Source of the DNA: B25-G16 sp964549945
GTDB lineage: Bacteria; Desulfobacterota; DSM-4660; Desulfatiglandales; B25-G16
Assembly: GCA_964549945.1 (NCBI GenBank)
Contig: CAZJXD010000005.1
Location: 43,913-107,912 of the forward strand
Length of the DNA stretch: 64,000 bases
Direction of reading: 5' to 3'
The position numbers and the translations under genes are program-made. Positions 25,859 to 34,328 of this stretch are shown in pieces. Below the pieces are notes generated by a model that did no database searches, was not told the origin of the DNA, and saw only the letters and a program-made list of their open reading frames with translations. Position 1 is the stretch's first letter; the number at the start of each line of letters is the position of its first letter.

Positions 25859-27231
25859 CTATCGAGCCCTTTGAAGTCTCTTCTGCGCGATCTCTGCCTC
25901 CTTGGTCTTCGGAAAATTCTTCACTAGCTTCTTGAACACGAGCTCGGCAGTTGTCTTATCGTTTATCTTCTCAAAGGCGAATCCCTGGTGCAACATCGCG
26001 GCAGGAACCTTATTTCCCCCTGGATAGCCATTGATAACCTTTTGATATGCCAAGATCGCCTCCTCATACTTCCCCAGGGCCCTATAACATTCCCCTATCC
26101 AGAAGTGGGCGTTATCGGCGAGATCGGAATTCGGGTATCGCTCGAGAAAGTCGTTGAAATCCGCCATTGCTTCCTGGTGCCGACCATCCCTGTGATATCC
26201 CAGTGCCCGTTCATAGAGTTCCGATTCCGTGAGCTCTTTTTGCTGATGAGCCGGGCTTTCAATTTCTCCTTTTTGTTCCGGTGGGGAGCTCTTCTCCGGA
26301 AGAGATCTCTGTTTCTTTGCCTCTATCTCGGCGCTGACATAATTCTCGAGGGTCCCTAGCCTCGAGCTTAAATCCTCTGCCACCAAGGAAAGCTCATTCA
26401 TTTGGGACGCCATGGCATCCGTTTTCGTGGTATCCTTCTCTATAGCGCCCTTTATCAGGTGATTGCTCTCCTCTATCTGGCCGCTCAGAACCCGGATATT
26501 CTCATTCACTCCCAAGAGNNNNNNNNNNNNNNNNNNNNNNNNNNNNNNNNNNNNNNNNNNNNNNNNNNNNNNNNNNNNNNNNNNNNNNNNNNNNNNNNNN
26601 NNNNNNNNNNNNNNNNNNTGCTCTCCTCTATCTGGCCGCTCAGAACCCGGATATTCTCATTCACTCCCAAGAGGTCTGCCTGAAGTTGAGCGATAGTCGT
26701 GCGAAGGGCGTCCTGTTCCCTTGTTACCACCCCTAATGCTTTCTGGCGCTCTGCCTCCTGCTCCGCTTCCCTTGCCTTGAGCGACTCCTCTAGCTGTTTT
26801 CTTGCTGCCTCCCGCTCCGCTTCCTTAATCTTAAATGACTGTTCCAATTCCCTTAGTTTTGTCTCCTGCTCCGCTTCTCTTGCCTTGAGCGACTCCTCTA
26901 GCTGTGTTCTTGCTGCCTCCTGTAACTCCTTAATGCTCTTGATCTGCCGTTCTAATTCACTCTGTTTGGATGTCTGCCGCGCAATTACCTCTTCAAGCTC
27001 GCTCCGCTTAGATTCTAGTTCACCAATTGCCTCGCTGAGTTCCCACTGTTTGTCCTCGTGTTCCTTCAGGATCTCCTCGAGCTCCCCGATGATCTTCTCC
27101 TCCCTCTCCCCATCCTCTTTTACTTGCCGGTAAAGGGCATTGACCTGATTGTTCAGATGCACCATGTCTTTCTGGGAGGCGCAGGAAGCGATGCACGCGA
27201 CAAGAAATGAGATCAAAAGAAGCGCCCTCAT
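25859..27231 (-). CDS. cpoB: Cell division coordinator CpoB (YbgF), interrupted by an assembly gap
   Basis: The N-terminal part, from the ATG at 27231, has a lipoprotein-like signal (MRALLLISFLVACIASCASQ). A very long coiled coil follows, built of repeats such as QLEESLKAREAEQE. The C-terminal part has the YbgF tetratricopeptide repeats (ELYERALGYHRDGRHQEAMA, HFWIGECYRALGKYEEAILA). A 100-N gap lies between them, with the same 55 bases on both sides. Removing the Ns and one copy (155 bases) restores one continuous frame of about 405 residues. CpoB coordinates outer-membrane constriction and peptidoglycan synthesis with Tol-Pal. The coiled coil is longer than in E. coli. Confidence 0.9.
26464..26673. 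other. Assembly gap: 100 N flanked by an identical 55-bp overlap
   Basis: Bases 26464-26518 and 26619-26673 are identical over 55 positions (starting TGCTCTCCTCTATCTGGCCG), and 26519-26618 are exactly 100 N. This is what a scaffolder leaves when two contigs sharing a k-mer-length overlap (k = 55) are not merged. The duplication is therefore an artefact, not a biological repeat, and the true sequence is probably 155 bases shorter. Confidence 0.93.
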
Positions 27232-27404
27232 GAAAACAGATACCACCCCTCTACTCTTTTGGCTAACCCTCGGTAATCCACCGCATCTCTTCACACATCG
27301 GAAGCCACTCCTCGTCGATTCGTGAAGTATGCCAGTGGTTGTTGCTATGATGAGCAATCGAACCTTGCGTAAAAGGCCCTGCTTTTCGGATACCTGCGTG
27401 AGGA

Positions 27405-28184
27405 CTACTTCTTCATGAGCACGAAATCATCGCGTCTGTTCTGGGCCCAGGATTCCTCGTTATGGCCCAAGGCTAGAGGCCTCTCCTCGCCATAGCTTAT
27501 GGTTTCTATCCTGTCAGGTGAGATTCCAAGTGATATCAGGTAGCTCTTCGCACTGTCAGATCTTCTCTCTCCCAAGGCGAGGTTATACTCATTGGTACCC
27601 CTCTCATCGCAGTTGCCCTCGATCCTTACGTTGTATTCCGGGAATTCCTTCAGGAATTCCGCCTTTTTCCCTAAAACGGGCCTATACTCCGGCCTGATAA
27701 AGGATCGATCAAAATCAAAATAGATGGACTCGGCCTCAAATTGTGCGGCCATCCTCTCTCGATACGCTCTTTGCTCATCAAACTCAGGTGCCGCCGGTTT
27801 CTCCTCGATGGCCTTCTCCTCAACCCCTGGTTTCTCCTCGATGGCCTTCTCCTCAACCCCTGGTTTCTCCTCGACGGCCTTCTCCTCAACCCCTGGTTTC
27901 TCCTCGACGGCCTCTACTTTTTTTGCCTCTTCTAATTCCTTAAGCCTCTCGATCTTAGCTTCTTCTTTTTTGGCAACTTCTTCCTTTGCCGCCTCAACCT
28001 CCTTGGCCGCCTCGGTGACTGTGGGTTTCTCCTTCTCAGCCTCAGCCTTCGCCGCCTCCTCTTTGGGGGCCGCCTTCATTTCCTCCTCACCTGTTACCAC
28101 CTGTTTTTTCGCGCATGAGGAAAGGATAAAAACGGATGAAAGCGCGAATGCCACTAGTGTCACAATTATTAGATTCCTCTTCAT
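27405..28184 (-). CDS. pal: Peptidoglycan-associated lipoprotein Pal
   Basis: A 259-residue lipoprotein with signal VAFALSSVFILSSC and lipidated Cys24. A long charged linker rich in Lys/Glu/Ala follows (residues 30-130). The OmpA-like peptidoglycan-binding domain covers the last 115 residues: IYFDFDRSFIRPEYRPVLGK, RIEGNCDERGTNEYNLALGE and SYGEERPLALGHNEESWAQN. The linker contains three and a half copies of an 11-residue unit (PGVEEKAIEEK). Pal ties the outer membrane to peptidoglycan and to TolB. Linkers this long are not found in the E. coli protein. Confidence 0.95.
   Translation of the reverse strand: MKRNLIIVTLVAFALSSVFILSSCAKKQVVTGEEEMKAAPKEEAAKAEAEKEKPTVTEAAKEVEAAKEEVAKKEEAKIERLKELEEAKKVEAVEEKPGVEEKAVEEKPGVEEKAIEEKPGVEEKAIEEKPAAPEFDEQRAYRERMAAQFEAESIYFDFDRSFIRPEYRPVLGKKAEFLKEFPEYNVRIEGNCDERGTNEYNLALGERRSDSAKSYLISLGISPDRIETISYGEERPLALGHNEESWAQNRRDDFVLMKK
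27798..27913. repeat. 33-bp tandem repeat inside pal
   Basis: Three full copies of a 33-bp unit (27798-27830, 27831-27863, 27864-27896) and a half copy encode the 11-residue PGVEEKAIEEK repeat in the Pal linker. Copies differ at only one or two bases (gatggcc versus gacggcc), so the array is recent and its copy number probably varies. It keeps the reading frame. Confidence 0.92.
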
Positions 28185-28317
28185 AACCCCTTACCTCCTT
28201 GTCTATGGTTAGTGTAGCCAATAATTTCCTTATTATAAATTTTAATATTTATCATTCATCAACTACAATTTCAAGCATTTAGCCACAAAATATTGCTTTT
28301 CATGTACCCAATGCGAC

Positions 28318-29631
28318 TCATCTCTTCACGCGGTCCCCCCAAGAGGGGGAGAGCTGATCTCCCTGAACAAAGGTTACCTGTCTTTGGTTTTCCCCGTTGG
28401 CATTGGCGATGAAGATATGGTAGCTCCCCTCAACCCTATTCGAACTGAAGGCCATATACCGGCCATCTGGAGACCAGCAAGGATCCTCGTTATTGCCCTG
28501 ATTGTGGGTAACCTTCTGCTGCTCCTTTCCGTCCGGGGAAATGGTATATATATCGAATCCACCATCCGCGGAGCCAGCAAAGACTATCCGATTGAGCTTT
28601 GACCAAGCCGGTGAGGTGTTGTAGTTACCCTCAAATGTGAGCCTCTCAATAAGGTTGGCCATAAGGTCAAGCACATATATCTGGGGAGATCCAGATCTAT
28701 TGGAAACAAACGCCATTTTTTTACCGTCAGGAGAAAAGGCCGGAGAGACATCGATACCCCAATTCTTGGTAAGCCTCTTCAATATCTTGCCATTTGTGTC
28801 TATCAAAAAGATATCTGGATTTCCGCTAATCGTAAGAGTCAGGGCAAGCTCTTGTCCGCTGGGCATCCAGGCAGCGGCGATGTTAAGCCCCTTTCTTTCC
28901 GAGAGCTTCGTAACTGCTCCGTTTTGCATATCATGCATAAAAAGCACCGTCTCTGAATCCCGAAAGGAGGTGTATATTATACTTTTACCACAGGGAGACC
29001 ACCTCGGAGATAAGGTTATCGTGCCATAATGGGTAATCTGCTGCACGTTGTGACCATCGAAATCCGATATGTACATCTCCTTCCTGCCGGTGGAAGTCCC
29101 AATAAACGCAAGCCTCGTAAGAAAAGGCCCCGGATGGCCCGTCAGACTTTGGATAATATCATCTGCAACACGATGCATTAGATATCTCTCCTGATCGACG
29201 CTCCCGACAAATCGCTTTCCATAAAGTTGTTTGGTGGAAATCACGTCAAACAGCCGTATCTCTGCCCTAAGCTGATTGCTGATAGACTCATAGCCTCCCT
29301 TTAAAAGGAGGTCTGCTCCAATGAGTGACCAATCCTTGAACTGGATGCGTTCTCGGGTAATTCCGGCCTCTGGTCTCTCAATAAAGGAGGTCCTTTCCAA
29401 GGCCCTAAAATAGCCACTGAGAGTAAAATCATTCGTGATAATGTCAGAGAGCCTGCGGCCTACATCTCGATGCCCATCGTTTGCTCCCGTATACCTAAAA
29501 TCGGGTATAGCAATGGGTATCTTCCTCATCGAGGGTGAGGTTATATCGATGTAAAGCTTGCCCTCGGCTTTTACCACATGGAAAAAACTCATCAGATTAA
29601 ACAGCAAAATCCATGCCAATATCCTGATCAT
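28318..29631 (-). CDS. tolB: Tol-Pal system beta-propeller protein TolB
   Basis: Counted from the ATG at 29631 (AGGAGGACC before it) the protein has 437 residues with a signal peptide (MIRILAWILLFNLMSFFHVV). An N-terminal TolB domain (IPIAIPDFRYTG...DGHRDVGRRLSDIITNDF) is followed by WD40-like PD40 repeats: LSPRWSPCGKSIIYTSF, VSPAFSPDGKKMAFVSNRSG and EDPCWSPDGRYMAFSSNRV. It is periplasmic and links Pal to TolA. A longer in-frame start would overlap tolA. Confidence 0.95.
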   Translation of the reverse strand: MIRILAWILLFNLMSFFHVVKAEGKLYIDITSPSMRKIPIAIPDFRYTGANDGHRDVGRRLSDIITNDFTLSGYFRALERTSFIERPEAGITRERIQFKDWSLIGADLLLKGGYESISNQLRAEIRLFDVISTKQLYGKRFVGSVDQERYLMHRVADDIIQSLTGHPGPFLTRLAFIGTSTGRKEMYISDFDGHNVQQITHYGTITLSPRWSPCGKSIIYTSFRDSETVLFMHDMQNGAVTKLSERKGLNIAAAWMPSGQELALTLTISGNPDIFLIDTNGKILKRLTKNWGIDVSPAFSPDGKKMAFVSNRSGSPQIYVLDLMANLIERLTFEGNYNTSPAWSKLNRIVFAGSADGGFDIYTISPDGKEQQKVTHNQGNNEDPCWSPDGRYMAFSSNRVEGSYHIFIANANGENQRQVTFVQGDQLSPSWGDRVKR

Positions 29632-29638
29632 GGTCCTC

Positions 29639-30520
29639 CTATCGAAACAGGTCTTTGAGGCTAAAGTGGATTTCGACTTCATCGCTGCTCTTCTTATAAC
29701 CCGGTGGAAACTTCGGCAGAGGGTCCGATCTCTCCAAAGCCTTCAGCACGGAATCATTGAACAAGGGATCCCAGGATCTTTTCTTGAACTCGGCCTTTAA
29801 GATCTTCCCATCGCTTCTTAAGGTGAGCAATATGACTGCCTCGGGGGTTTTGCCTTCCCTCGCGTTTATCAGGGCAACGGGATACGACCAGTTGTCTTTA
29901 ACGGCGGTCTCTATCTCCATCTGATAGAGCTGAATGCCCTTACCAATGCCCGAAGAGCCTATGGGCAGCCCGCCCCCACTCCTTCTAGGAGTTGGCGCAC
30001 CGCTCCCTTCAGCCTTTTCCGCTACCTCTCGCGGCTGTGCTTCTTTCTTGCTCTCCAGCCTCTTTTCGATTCGGGATATGGTTTCCTCCAGTTGATTGCC
30101 CTCCTGCGTCACATTTCTCTCTACCCTCGATATGGCCCCATCAATGAGCTCAGAGGCAGAAGCGGTCTTCTTCTGGGATTGAGGGAGAAGCTTTGGAGAA
30201 ACCCTTTTCGCAACTACAGTTGCAGGGGGTATCTTCTTCACGTCAATACGGCGTGTCTCGGTTGTTACTATCGGCGCTGTGCCCTTTCGTGGAGCGACAT
30301 CTCCTTCCCCTTTCACCCCGCCTCTAGTGTTTGGCGGAGGAGGCGCAACCAGCTCGACATGGTACACATGTTCATCGAAAGAAGGGTAGTAGATCGTGCT
30401 TCTCGAAATAAAAAGGGAGCCAAGGAAGATTGCGAGATGGAAAACAAAAGAAAGGACCATCATCTGGGCCCATCTCTCTTCTTTCGGGCCAAGATTAATC
30501 TTTAACCATGTGGCTATCAT
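29639..30520 (-). CDS. tolA: TolA-like periplasmic energy transducer
   Basis: A 293-residue protein with one N-terminal membrane helix (MMVLSFVFHLAIFLGSLFIS), a helical spacer (QLEETISRIEKRLESKKEAQ) and a TonB/TolA C-terminal domain (MEIETAVKDNWSYPVALINA, DPLFNDSVLKALERSDPLPK). Position between tolR and tolB identifies it as TolA rather than TonB. The spacer is much shorter than in enterobacteria, as is usual outside Gammaproteobacteria. Its start overlaps the tolR stop by four bases. Confidence 0.9.
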   Translation of the reverse strand: MIATWLKINLGPKEERWAQMMVLSFVFHLAIFLGSLFISRSTIYYPSFDEHVYHVELVAPPPPNTRGGVKGEGDVAPRKGTAPIVTTETRRIDVKKIPPATVVAKRVSPKLLPQSQKKTASASELIDGAISRVERNVTQEGNQLEETISRIEKRLESKKEAQPREVAEKAEGSGAPTPRRSGGGLPIGSSGIGKGIQLYQMEIETAVKDNWSYPVALINAREGKTPEAVILLTLRSDGKILKAEFKKRSWDPLFNDSVLKALERSDPLPKFPPGYKKSSDEVEIHFSLKDLFR

Positions 30521-30924
30521 TTATGCAAAGGCTTGGTTATCATTCCCACCTTGGTAATCCCAGCCTCTTTGACCTGAGCCATAATCCTCATTACCTCACC
30601 ATAGGGCACCTCTTTATCGGCCTGTAGCAAGATCTCCTTCCCCGCCCTATTGGCGAATATCCTCTCGAGTTTTCCCCTGAGATCCTTATAGTCCACCTTG
30701 TATTCCTCGACAAAGATATCCCCTTTTTTCGTGATCGTTAAAAGTAAGGGATCCTCCTCGGTTTTGATATTCCTGCTTTCCGTTCTGGGAAGGTCCACTT
30801 TAACCCCGTGCATCATCATTGGCGCAGTCACCATGAATATGATGAGCAGCACCAACATCACGTCAACTAATGGGGTAACGTTGATATCCGACATCAATTG
30901 TTGTCTGCCTTCCTCCACATCCAC
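30517..30924 (-). CDS. tolR: TolR (ExbD/TolR family)
   Basis: A 135-residue protein with a single membrane helix (INVTPLVDVMLVLLIIFMVT) carrying the conserved proton-path Asp. The periplasmic domain contains LLQADKEVPYGEVMRIMAQV. It follows TolQ by two bases and overlaps tolA by four, so the order tolQ-tolR-tolA-tolB-pal-cpoB is complete. It forms the TolQR motor that energises outer-membrane constriction. Confidence 0.94.
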   Translation of the reverse strand: MDVEEGRQQLMSDINVTPLVDVMLVLLIIFMVTAPMMMHGVKVDLPRTESRNIKTEEDPLLLTITKKGDIFVEEYKVDYKDLRGKLERIFANRAGKEILLQADKEVPYGEVMRIMAQVKEAGITKVGMITKPLHK

Positions 30925-30926
30925 CG

Positions 30927-31652
30927 CTATTCACCCCTCCTTCTCTCTGTCGAAGCCATCCTGATCAACCCCCTCTCGAGCAATCCTATGAGGTCAGAGT
31001 TGAAAGCGCCCATTTCTACCTGAAACGCCCTTACCCTGCGGGTAAAGTAGTTGAATGCCACTACCGCAGGTATCGCCGCTGCGAGCCCTGCTGCCGTGGC
31101 AATAAGGGCCTCAGCAATGCCAGGGGCGACAACGGCCAGGGTTGCCGAGCCCTTCATGCCAATGGATCTGAACGAGGTCATAATACCCCACACGGTTCCA
31201 AACAGCCCGATAAAGGGTGAGGCATTTCCGGTAGTCGCGAGGAAGGTGAGGCCTTTCTCGAGACGAGAAGTCTGGGTAGTGAGGATCTTTTTCACCACCC
31301 GTTGTATGTTTTCCATAATTGTGTGTTGCGATTGATAGGCCTTATCCTCGCCTGGATTAGCATGAATCGTCTTAGATCGATTGAATTCCGCATACCCCGC
31401 CCTAAAGCTCTTGGCCAAGGGGCTAAAGGCAAAGGCCTTGCTCTCCACGTATACCTTTTGTATCTCACGGCTGGAGGAGAATAGCTCTAGGAACTTCTCG
31501 TTCTCGTCTGTAAGCCTCTTGAATAATCTCAATTTCATGAAGATTATCGTCCACGAGAAAAGCGAAAGGAAGAACAGGAGCAGCAGGATGAACTTCACCA
31601 TCATTCCAGCATGAAGTATCATCTGTATGATATCGCTTGCTAAAATATCCAT
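30927..31652 (-). CDS. tolQ: TolQ proton channel subunit
   Basis: Counted from the ATG at 31652 the protein has 241 residues (MDILASDIIQMILHAGMMVK). Three helices are seen: FILLLLFFLSLFSWTIIFMK, LTFLATTGNASPFIGLFGTV and ALIATAAGLAAAIPAVVAFN, with the TolQ/ExbB polar face. An ATG 12 codons earlier at 31688 is possible, but GAGGT lies nearer the chosen start. It is the first gene of the Tol-Pal operon; its promoter should lie in 31690-31800. Confidence 0.94.
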   Translation of the reverse strand: MDILASDIIQMILHAGMMVKFILLLLFFLSLFSWTIIFMKLRLFKRLTDENEKFLELFSSSREIQKVYVESKAFAFSPLAKSFRAGYAEFNRSKTIHANPGEDKAYQSQHTIMENIQRVVKKILTTQTSRLEKGLTFLATTGNASPFIGLFGTVWGIMTSFRSIGMKGSATLAVVAPGIAEALIATAAGLAAAIPAVVAFNYFTRRVRAFQVEMGAFNSDLIGLLERGLIRMASTERRRGE

Positions 31653-31819
31653 ACCGGCTTTTACCTCTGATTCATAATAATTGCCCATTATTATGATACT
31701 TAACTTGCGCCGGTAAAGTCAACCTAAATGCCGAAATGGGACGGGGACATTTTTCATTTTACTGTCGGACCTCCTTATGCTATCCTATTCTGCCTTAAGG
31801 AAATATTGCTAAATCTTCG

Positions 31820-32593
31820 ATGCTTACAGTGAGCCAGCAGGTGCCCCAAAGAGACCTAACGCGAAATGAGGAACAACCATTCTCCTGCGAATCCAGGAGA
31901 AAGGCTAAGAGGTGTCTCGCCTGCGGACATGAGGATCTTAAACCTGGAAGGCGTTATTGCTCAAGGTACTGTAGGCAGAAATTGATGTGGTCCCTCTCGT
32001 TATCCAAGGGCTTACTGCAAACCCTCAATGCACGGTACGCGGCATTCTCGTTTAACGATACTTACGTGATCCTCGATATTCTGCCCGCTTGGTCTAACAA
32101 CATATCGAGGTTCGTGCGAGAGAGAAAATCGGGTCACCCGCCTGCCCACGCCCTAAAGGAACTCGTTCTCGAAACCGGAAAGCAGTGGTATCAGAAAAGA
32201 GACCGCCGCTTTTCTCGTAGCTTCTCATCCCAATCGATACTCGAGGAAAAGGTAGAAAACAGCATCAACCCGGAGTCCATTAAACCAAATGCCAACCGTG
32301 TTCCAATGCTATCCCTCGATCAGAAAAAGGGGCTCAAATACCTGAATATTTCCACAGATAGCCTGATTGTCGAGGATTGTACCACCGTGATAAAGAGGGC
32401 CTATCGGGGGATGGCAAAGGTTTACCATCCGGACAAAGGGGGTGATGGCGAGAAGTTTAAGGAATTAGCAAAGGCTCATGAAATAATGCAGGAGTGGGCG
32501 GAGAATCCCAGGTTCCGATCAAATCATTCATTGCCCGGTTCCTGGTCCTATAATGGGTACAACAACAGGTGGTCACCTCCCTTATACCGATAG
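31820..32593 (+). CDS. Zinc-finger protein with a C-terminal J domain
   Basis: This 257-residue protein has an unusual layout. Residues 32-55 form a Cys4 zinc-binding motif (CLACGHEDLKPGRRYCSRYC). A middle region has no recognised fold. Residues about 178-240 form a DnaJ-like J domain with the HPD tripeptide (AYRGMAKVYHPDKGGDGEKF, KELAKAHEIMQEWAE). The J domain should stimulate an Hsp70 ATPase, with the zinc finger perhaps giving target specificity. It stands alone between the Tol operon and tRNA-Thr, with no DnaK or GrpE nearby. No strong ribosome-binding site precedes the ATG. Function unknown. Confidence 0.75.
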   Translation: MLTVSQQVPQRDLTRNEEQPFSCESRRKAKRCLACGHEDLKPGRRYCSRYCRQKLMWSLSLSKGLLQTLNARYAAFSFNDTYVILDILPAWSNNISRFVRERKSGHPPAHALKELVLETGKQWYQKRDRRFSRSFSSQSILEEKVENSINPESIKPNANRVPMLSLDQKKGLKYLNISTDSLIVEDCTTVIKRAYRGMAKVYHPDKGGDGEKFKELAKAHEIMQEWAENPRFRSNHSLPGSWSYNGYNNRWSPPLYR

Positions 32594-32646
32594 GCCTTCC
32601 TGCACTCATACCTTTGAAAGGAGAAGAGCGGGGAATTAAAGCCTGA

Positions 32647-32719
32647 AGCCACCGGGCGGAATCGAACCGCCGACATCCTCATTACGAGTGAGGTGCTCTG
32701 CCATCTGAGCTACGGTGGC
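32647..32719 (-). tRNA. tRNA-Thr (anticodon CGU)
   Basis: The minus strand folds as a full cloverleaf: acceptor GCCACCG/CGGTGGC (7 bp), D arm GCTCAGATGGCAGAGC, anticodon arm CCTCA-CTCGTAA-TGAGG, and T arm GGCGGTTCGATTCCGCC. The loop CTCGTAA puts CGT at 34-36, which reads ACG (threonine). The CCA end is not encoded. No flanking duplication or integrase suggests use as an attachment site. Confidence 0.96.
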
Positions 32720-32837
32720 CTTCTTATTATATGTATACTTTTTTTCAGCAAGTGTCCAATTTTTTATATTTTATGACTGACTCGCCCTCTGAGAGCTCAC
32801 TCATTGAGAAACATCAACCAGACAGGGAGAACGTTCG

Positions 32838-33563
32838 ATGAAACATCCTCAAGAATACCTGATATTCCCCCTCGATGTACCCACCTATGACGAGGCAATC
32901 CGATACGTGGACCTCTTAAAGGATCACGTGGGTATCTTCAAGGTCGGACTGGAGCTATTCGTCGGAGTAGGACCGAAGATCCTCCAGGCCATCAGGGACA
33001 GGAGCGAGGCGGGAATATTCCTCGATCTAAAGTTCCACGACATCCCCGCCACGGTAAAAGGTGCCTTCCTCGCGGCAAGCACCTACGGGATTACATTCAC
33101 CACCGTTCATTGTGATGAGGGAGGGGGCCTGCTCCGCACCGTTGTTGAGAATAATCCCTCAGCCACCAAGATACTGGCGGTTACCGTGCTCACAAGCCTC
33201 GATAGCGAAACCCTAAAGGAATTAGGCTACCAGGAGAAATACGTCTTCAACATTACCGAGCTGGTCTTGCGTAAGGCAAAAATAGCCAAAGAGGCTGGAT
33301 GTGCGGGTGTCGTGTGCTCAGGGCTGGAGGTGGAAGCCGTGAAGGCTTCATTGGGCAAGGATTTTATCGCTGTCACTCCTGGCATAAGACCCGCGTGGTC
33401 CCTGGTTGGTAAGGATGACCAAAAGAGGATTATTACACCATATCAGGCAATAAAAGGCGGCGCTGATTACATAGTGGTAGGCAGGCCTATCAGGGCTTCC
33501 GAGAACCCGATTGAGGCGGCACAAAAGGTGTTGAATGAAATCGAAATGGCAATCTCCGAGTAG
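32838..33563 (+). CDS. pyrF: Orotidine 5'-phosphate decarboxylase
   Basis: A 241-residue TIM-barrel enzyme. The catalytic motif is FLDLKFHDIPATVKGAF, with the Lys and Asp of the active site. The start LIFPLDVPTYDEAIRYVDLL and the phosphate-binding end TPGIRPAWS...ADYIVVGRPIRASENP are also typical. It makes UMP in pyrimidine synthesis. AGGGAGAA precedes the ATG. It is a single gene here, without other pyr genes. Confidence 0.96.
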   Translation: MKHPQEYLIFPLDVPTYDEAIRYVDLLKDHVGIFKVGLELFVGVGPKILQAIRDRSEAGIFLDLKFHDIPATVKGAFLAASTYGITFTTVHCDEGGGLLRTVVENNPSATKILAVTVLTSLDSETLKELGYQEKYVFNITELVLRKAKIAKEAGCAGVVCSGLEVEAVKASLGKDFIAVTPGIRPAWSLVGKDDQKRIITPYQAIKGGADYIVVGRPIRASENPIEAAQKVLNEIEMAISE

Positions 33564-33632
33564 ATATCCTTCCGAACGCCACGCTACACCTATGCGGGTG
33601 GAGGAATCAATGAAAGGAATCAGGACTTCGAG

Positions 33633-34325
33633 TTACCTTACGATGCACTGTTCGACATAGCCATCCATTAGACGCCGAATGGAGCTTAATTCATCATCGG
33701 GGTACGTTTCTACATCCAGGAATCGATCGTCGAGCAGCTTAGATGGGACAAACCTTTGAAGAACGTATAAACGGGAACCCTTTATCATCTTGCCAATCCC
33801 AACGAAATCATCCCTCTCCAAGAGGGATTTCACCACAGTGGTCCTGAATTCATATTCCGACCCCCCATCCATGATCAGCTTGATGCTGCTGAGAATTTGG
33901 TCCTTATCGATTCTCCTCCTGACCACCTTTTCATACTTGTCCAGGGGCGCCTTTATGTCCATCGCGATGTAATCCACGGCATTGGCCCTTATTATCGTCT
34001 CCAGCCTTGAGGGGAAGCTCCCGTTGGTATCCAATTTCACCAGATAGCCAAGCGATTTTACCGAAGACAGGAGATCAACTATACCTGTCTGCAGAAGAGG
34101 CTCGCCGCCGGTTATCGTGACTGCCTCGAGCTTCCCCCTCCTCGCCTCCAGAAACGACAATACCTCATCCTGCTTTACTCCCTGGAAGCCTGAGGGGTTT
34201 TTATCAACGAGCTCTGGATTGTGGCAATAAGGGCATCGGAAGTTGCAGCCCTGGGTGAAGACAATAGCGCAGATTTTTCCCGGATAATCGATGAGAGAAA
34301 ACCTCTGGAACCCCCCTATAATCAT
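33633..34325 (-). CDS. nrdG: Anaerobic ribonucleotide reductase activating protein (radical SAM)
   Basis: A 230-residue radical-SAM enzyme with the cluster cysteines C27, C31 and C34 in TQGCNFRCPYCHNPELVD. The glycine-rich strand VTITGGEPLLQTG and LDTNGSFPSRLETIIRANAV are also typical. It abstracts hydrogen from NrdD to make the glycyl radical. It follows nrdD by three bases in the same operon. Confidence 0.95.
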   Translation of the reverse strand: MIIGGFQRFSLIDYPGKICAIVFTQGCNFRCPYCHNPELVDKNPSGFQGVKQDEVLSFLEARRGKLEAVTITGGEPLLQTGIVDLLSSVKSLGYLVKLDTNGSFPSRLETIIRANAVDYIAMDIKAPLDKYEKVVRRRIDKDQILSSIKLIMDGGSEYEFRTTVVKSLLERDDFVGIGKMIKGSRLYVLQRFVPSKLLDDRFLDVETYPDDELSSIRRLMDGYVEQCIVR

Positions 34326-34328
34326 ACC

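Noticed and set aside
26402..26696. Frames spanning the run of N
   Set aside because: They exist only because N codons are read through; the strand opposite carries cpoB.
27798..27913. CRISPR-like array
   Set aside because: The 33-bp units are directly adjacent without spacers and encode an in-frame peptide repeat. No CRISPR array or cas gene is seen in the window.
27671..27943. Repetitive frames across the pal linker
   Set aside because: They are alternative readings of the 33-bp tandem repeat; the Pal frame explains the sequence.
32647..32719. tRNA-Thr as an attachment site for an integrated element
   Set aside because: No duplicated 3' tRNA end and no integrase nearby; both flanks are housekeeping genes.
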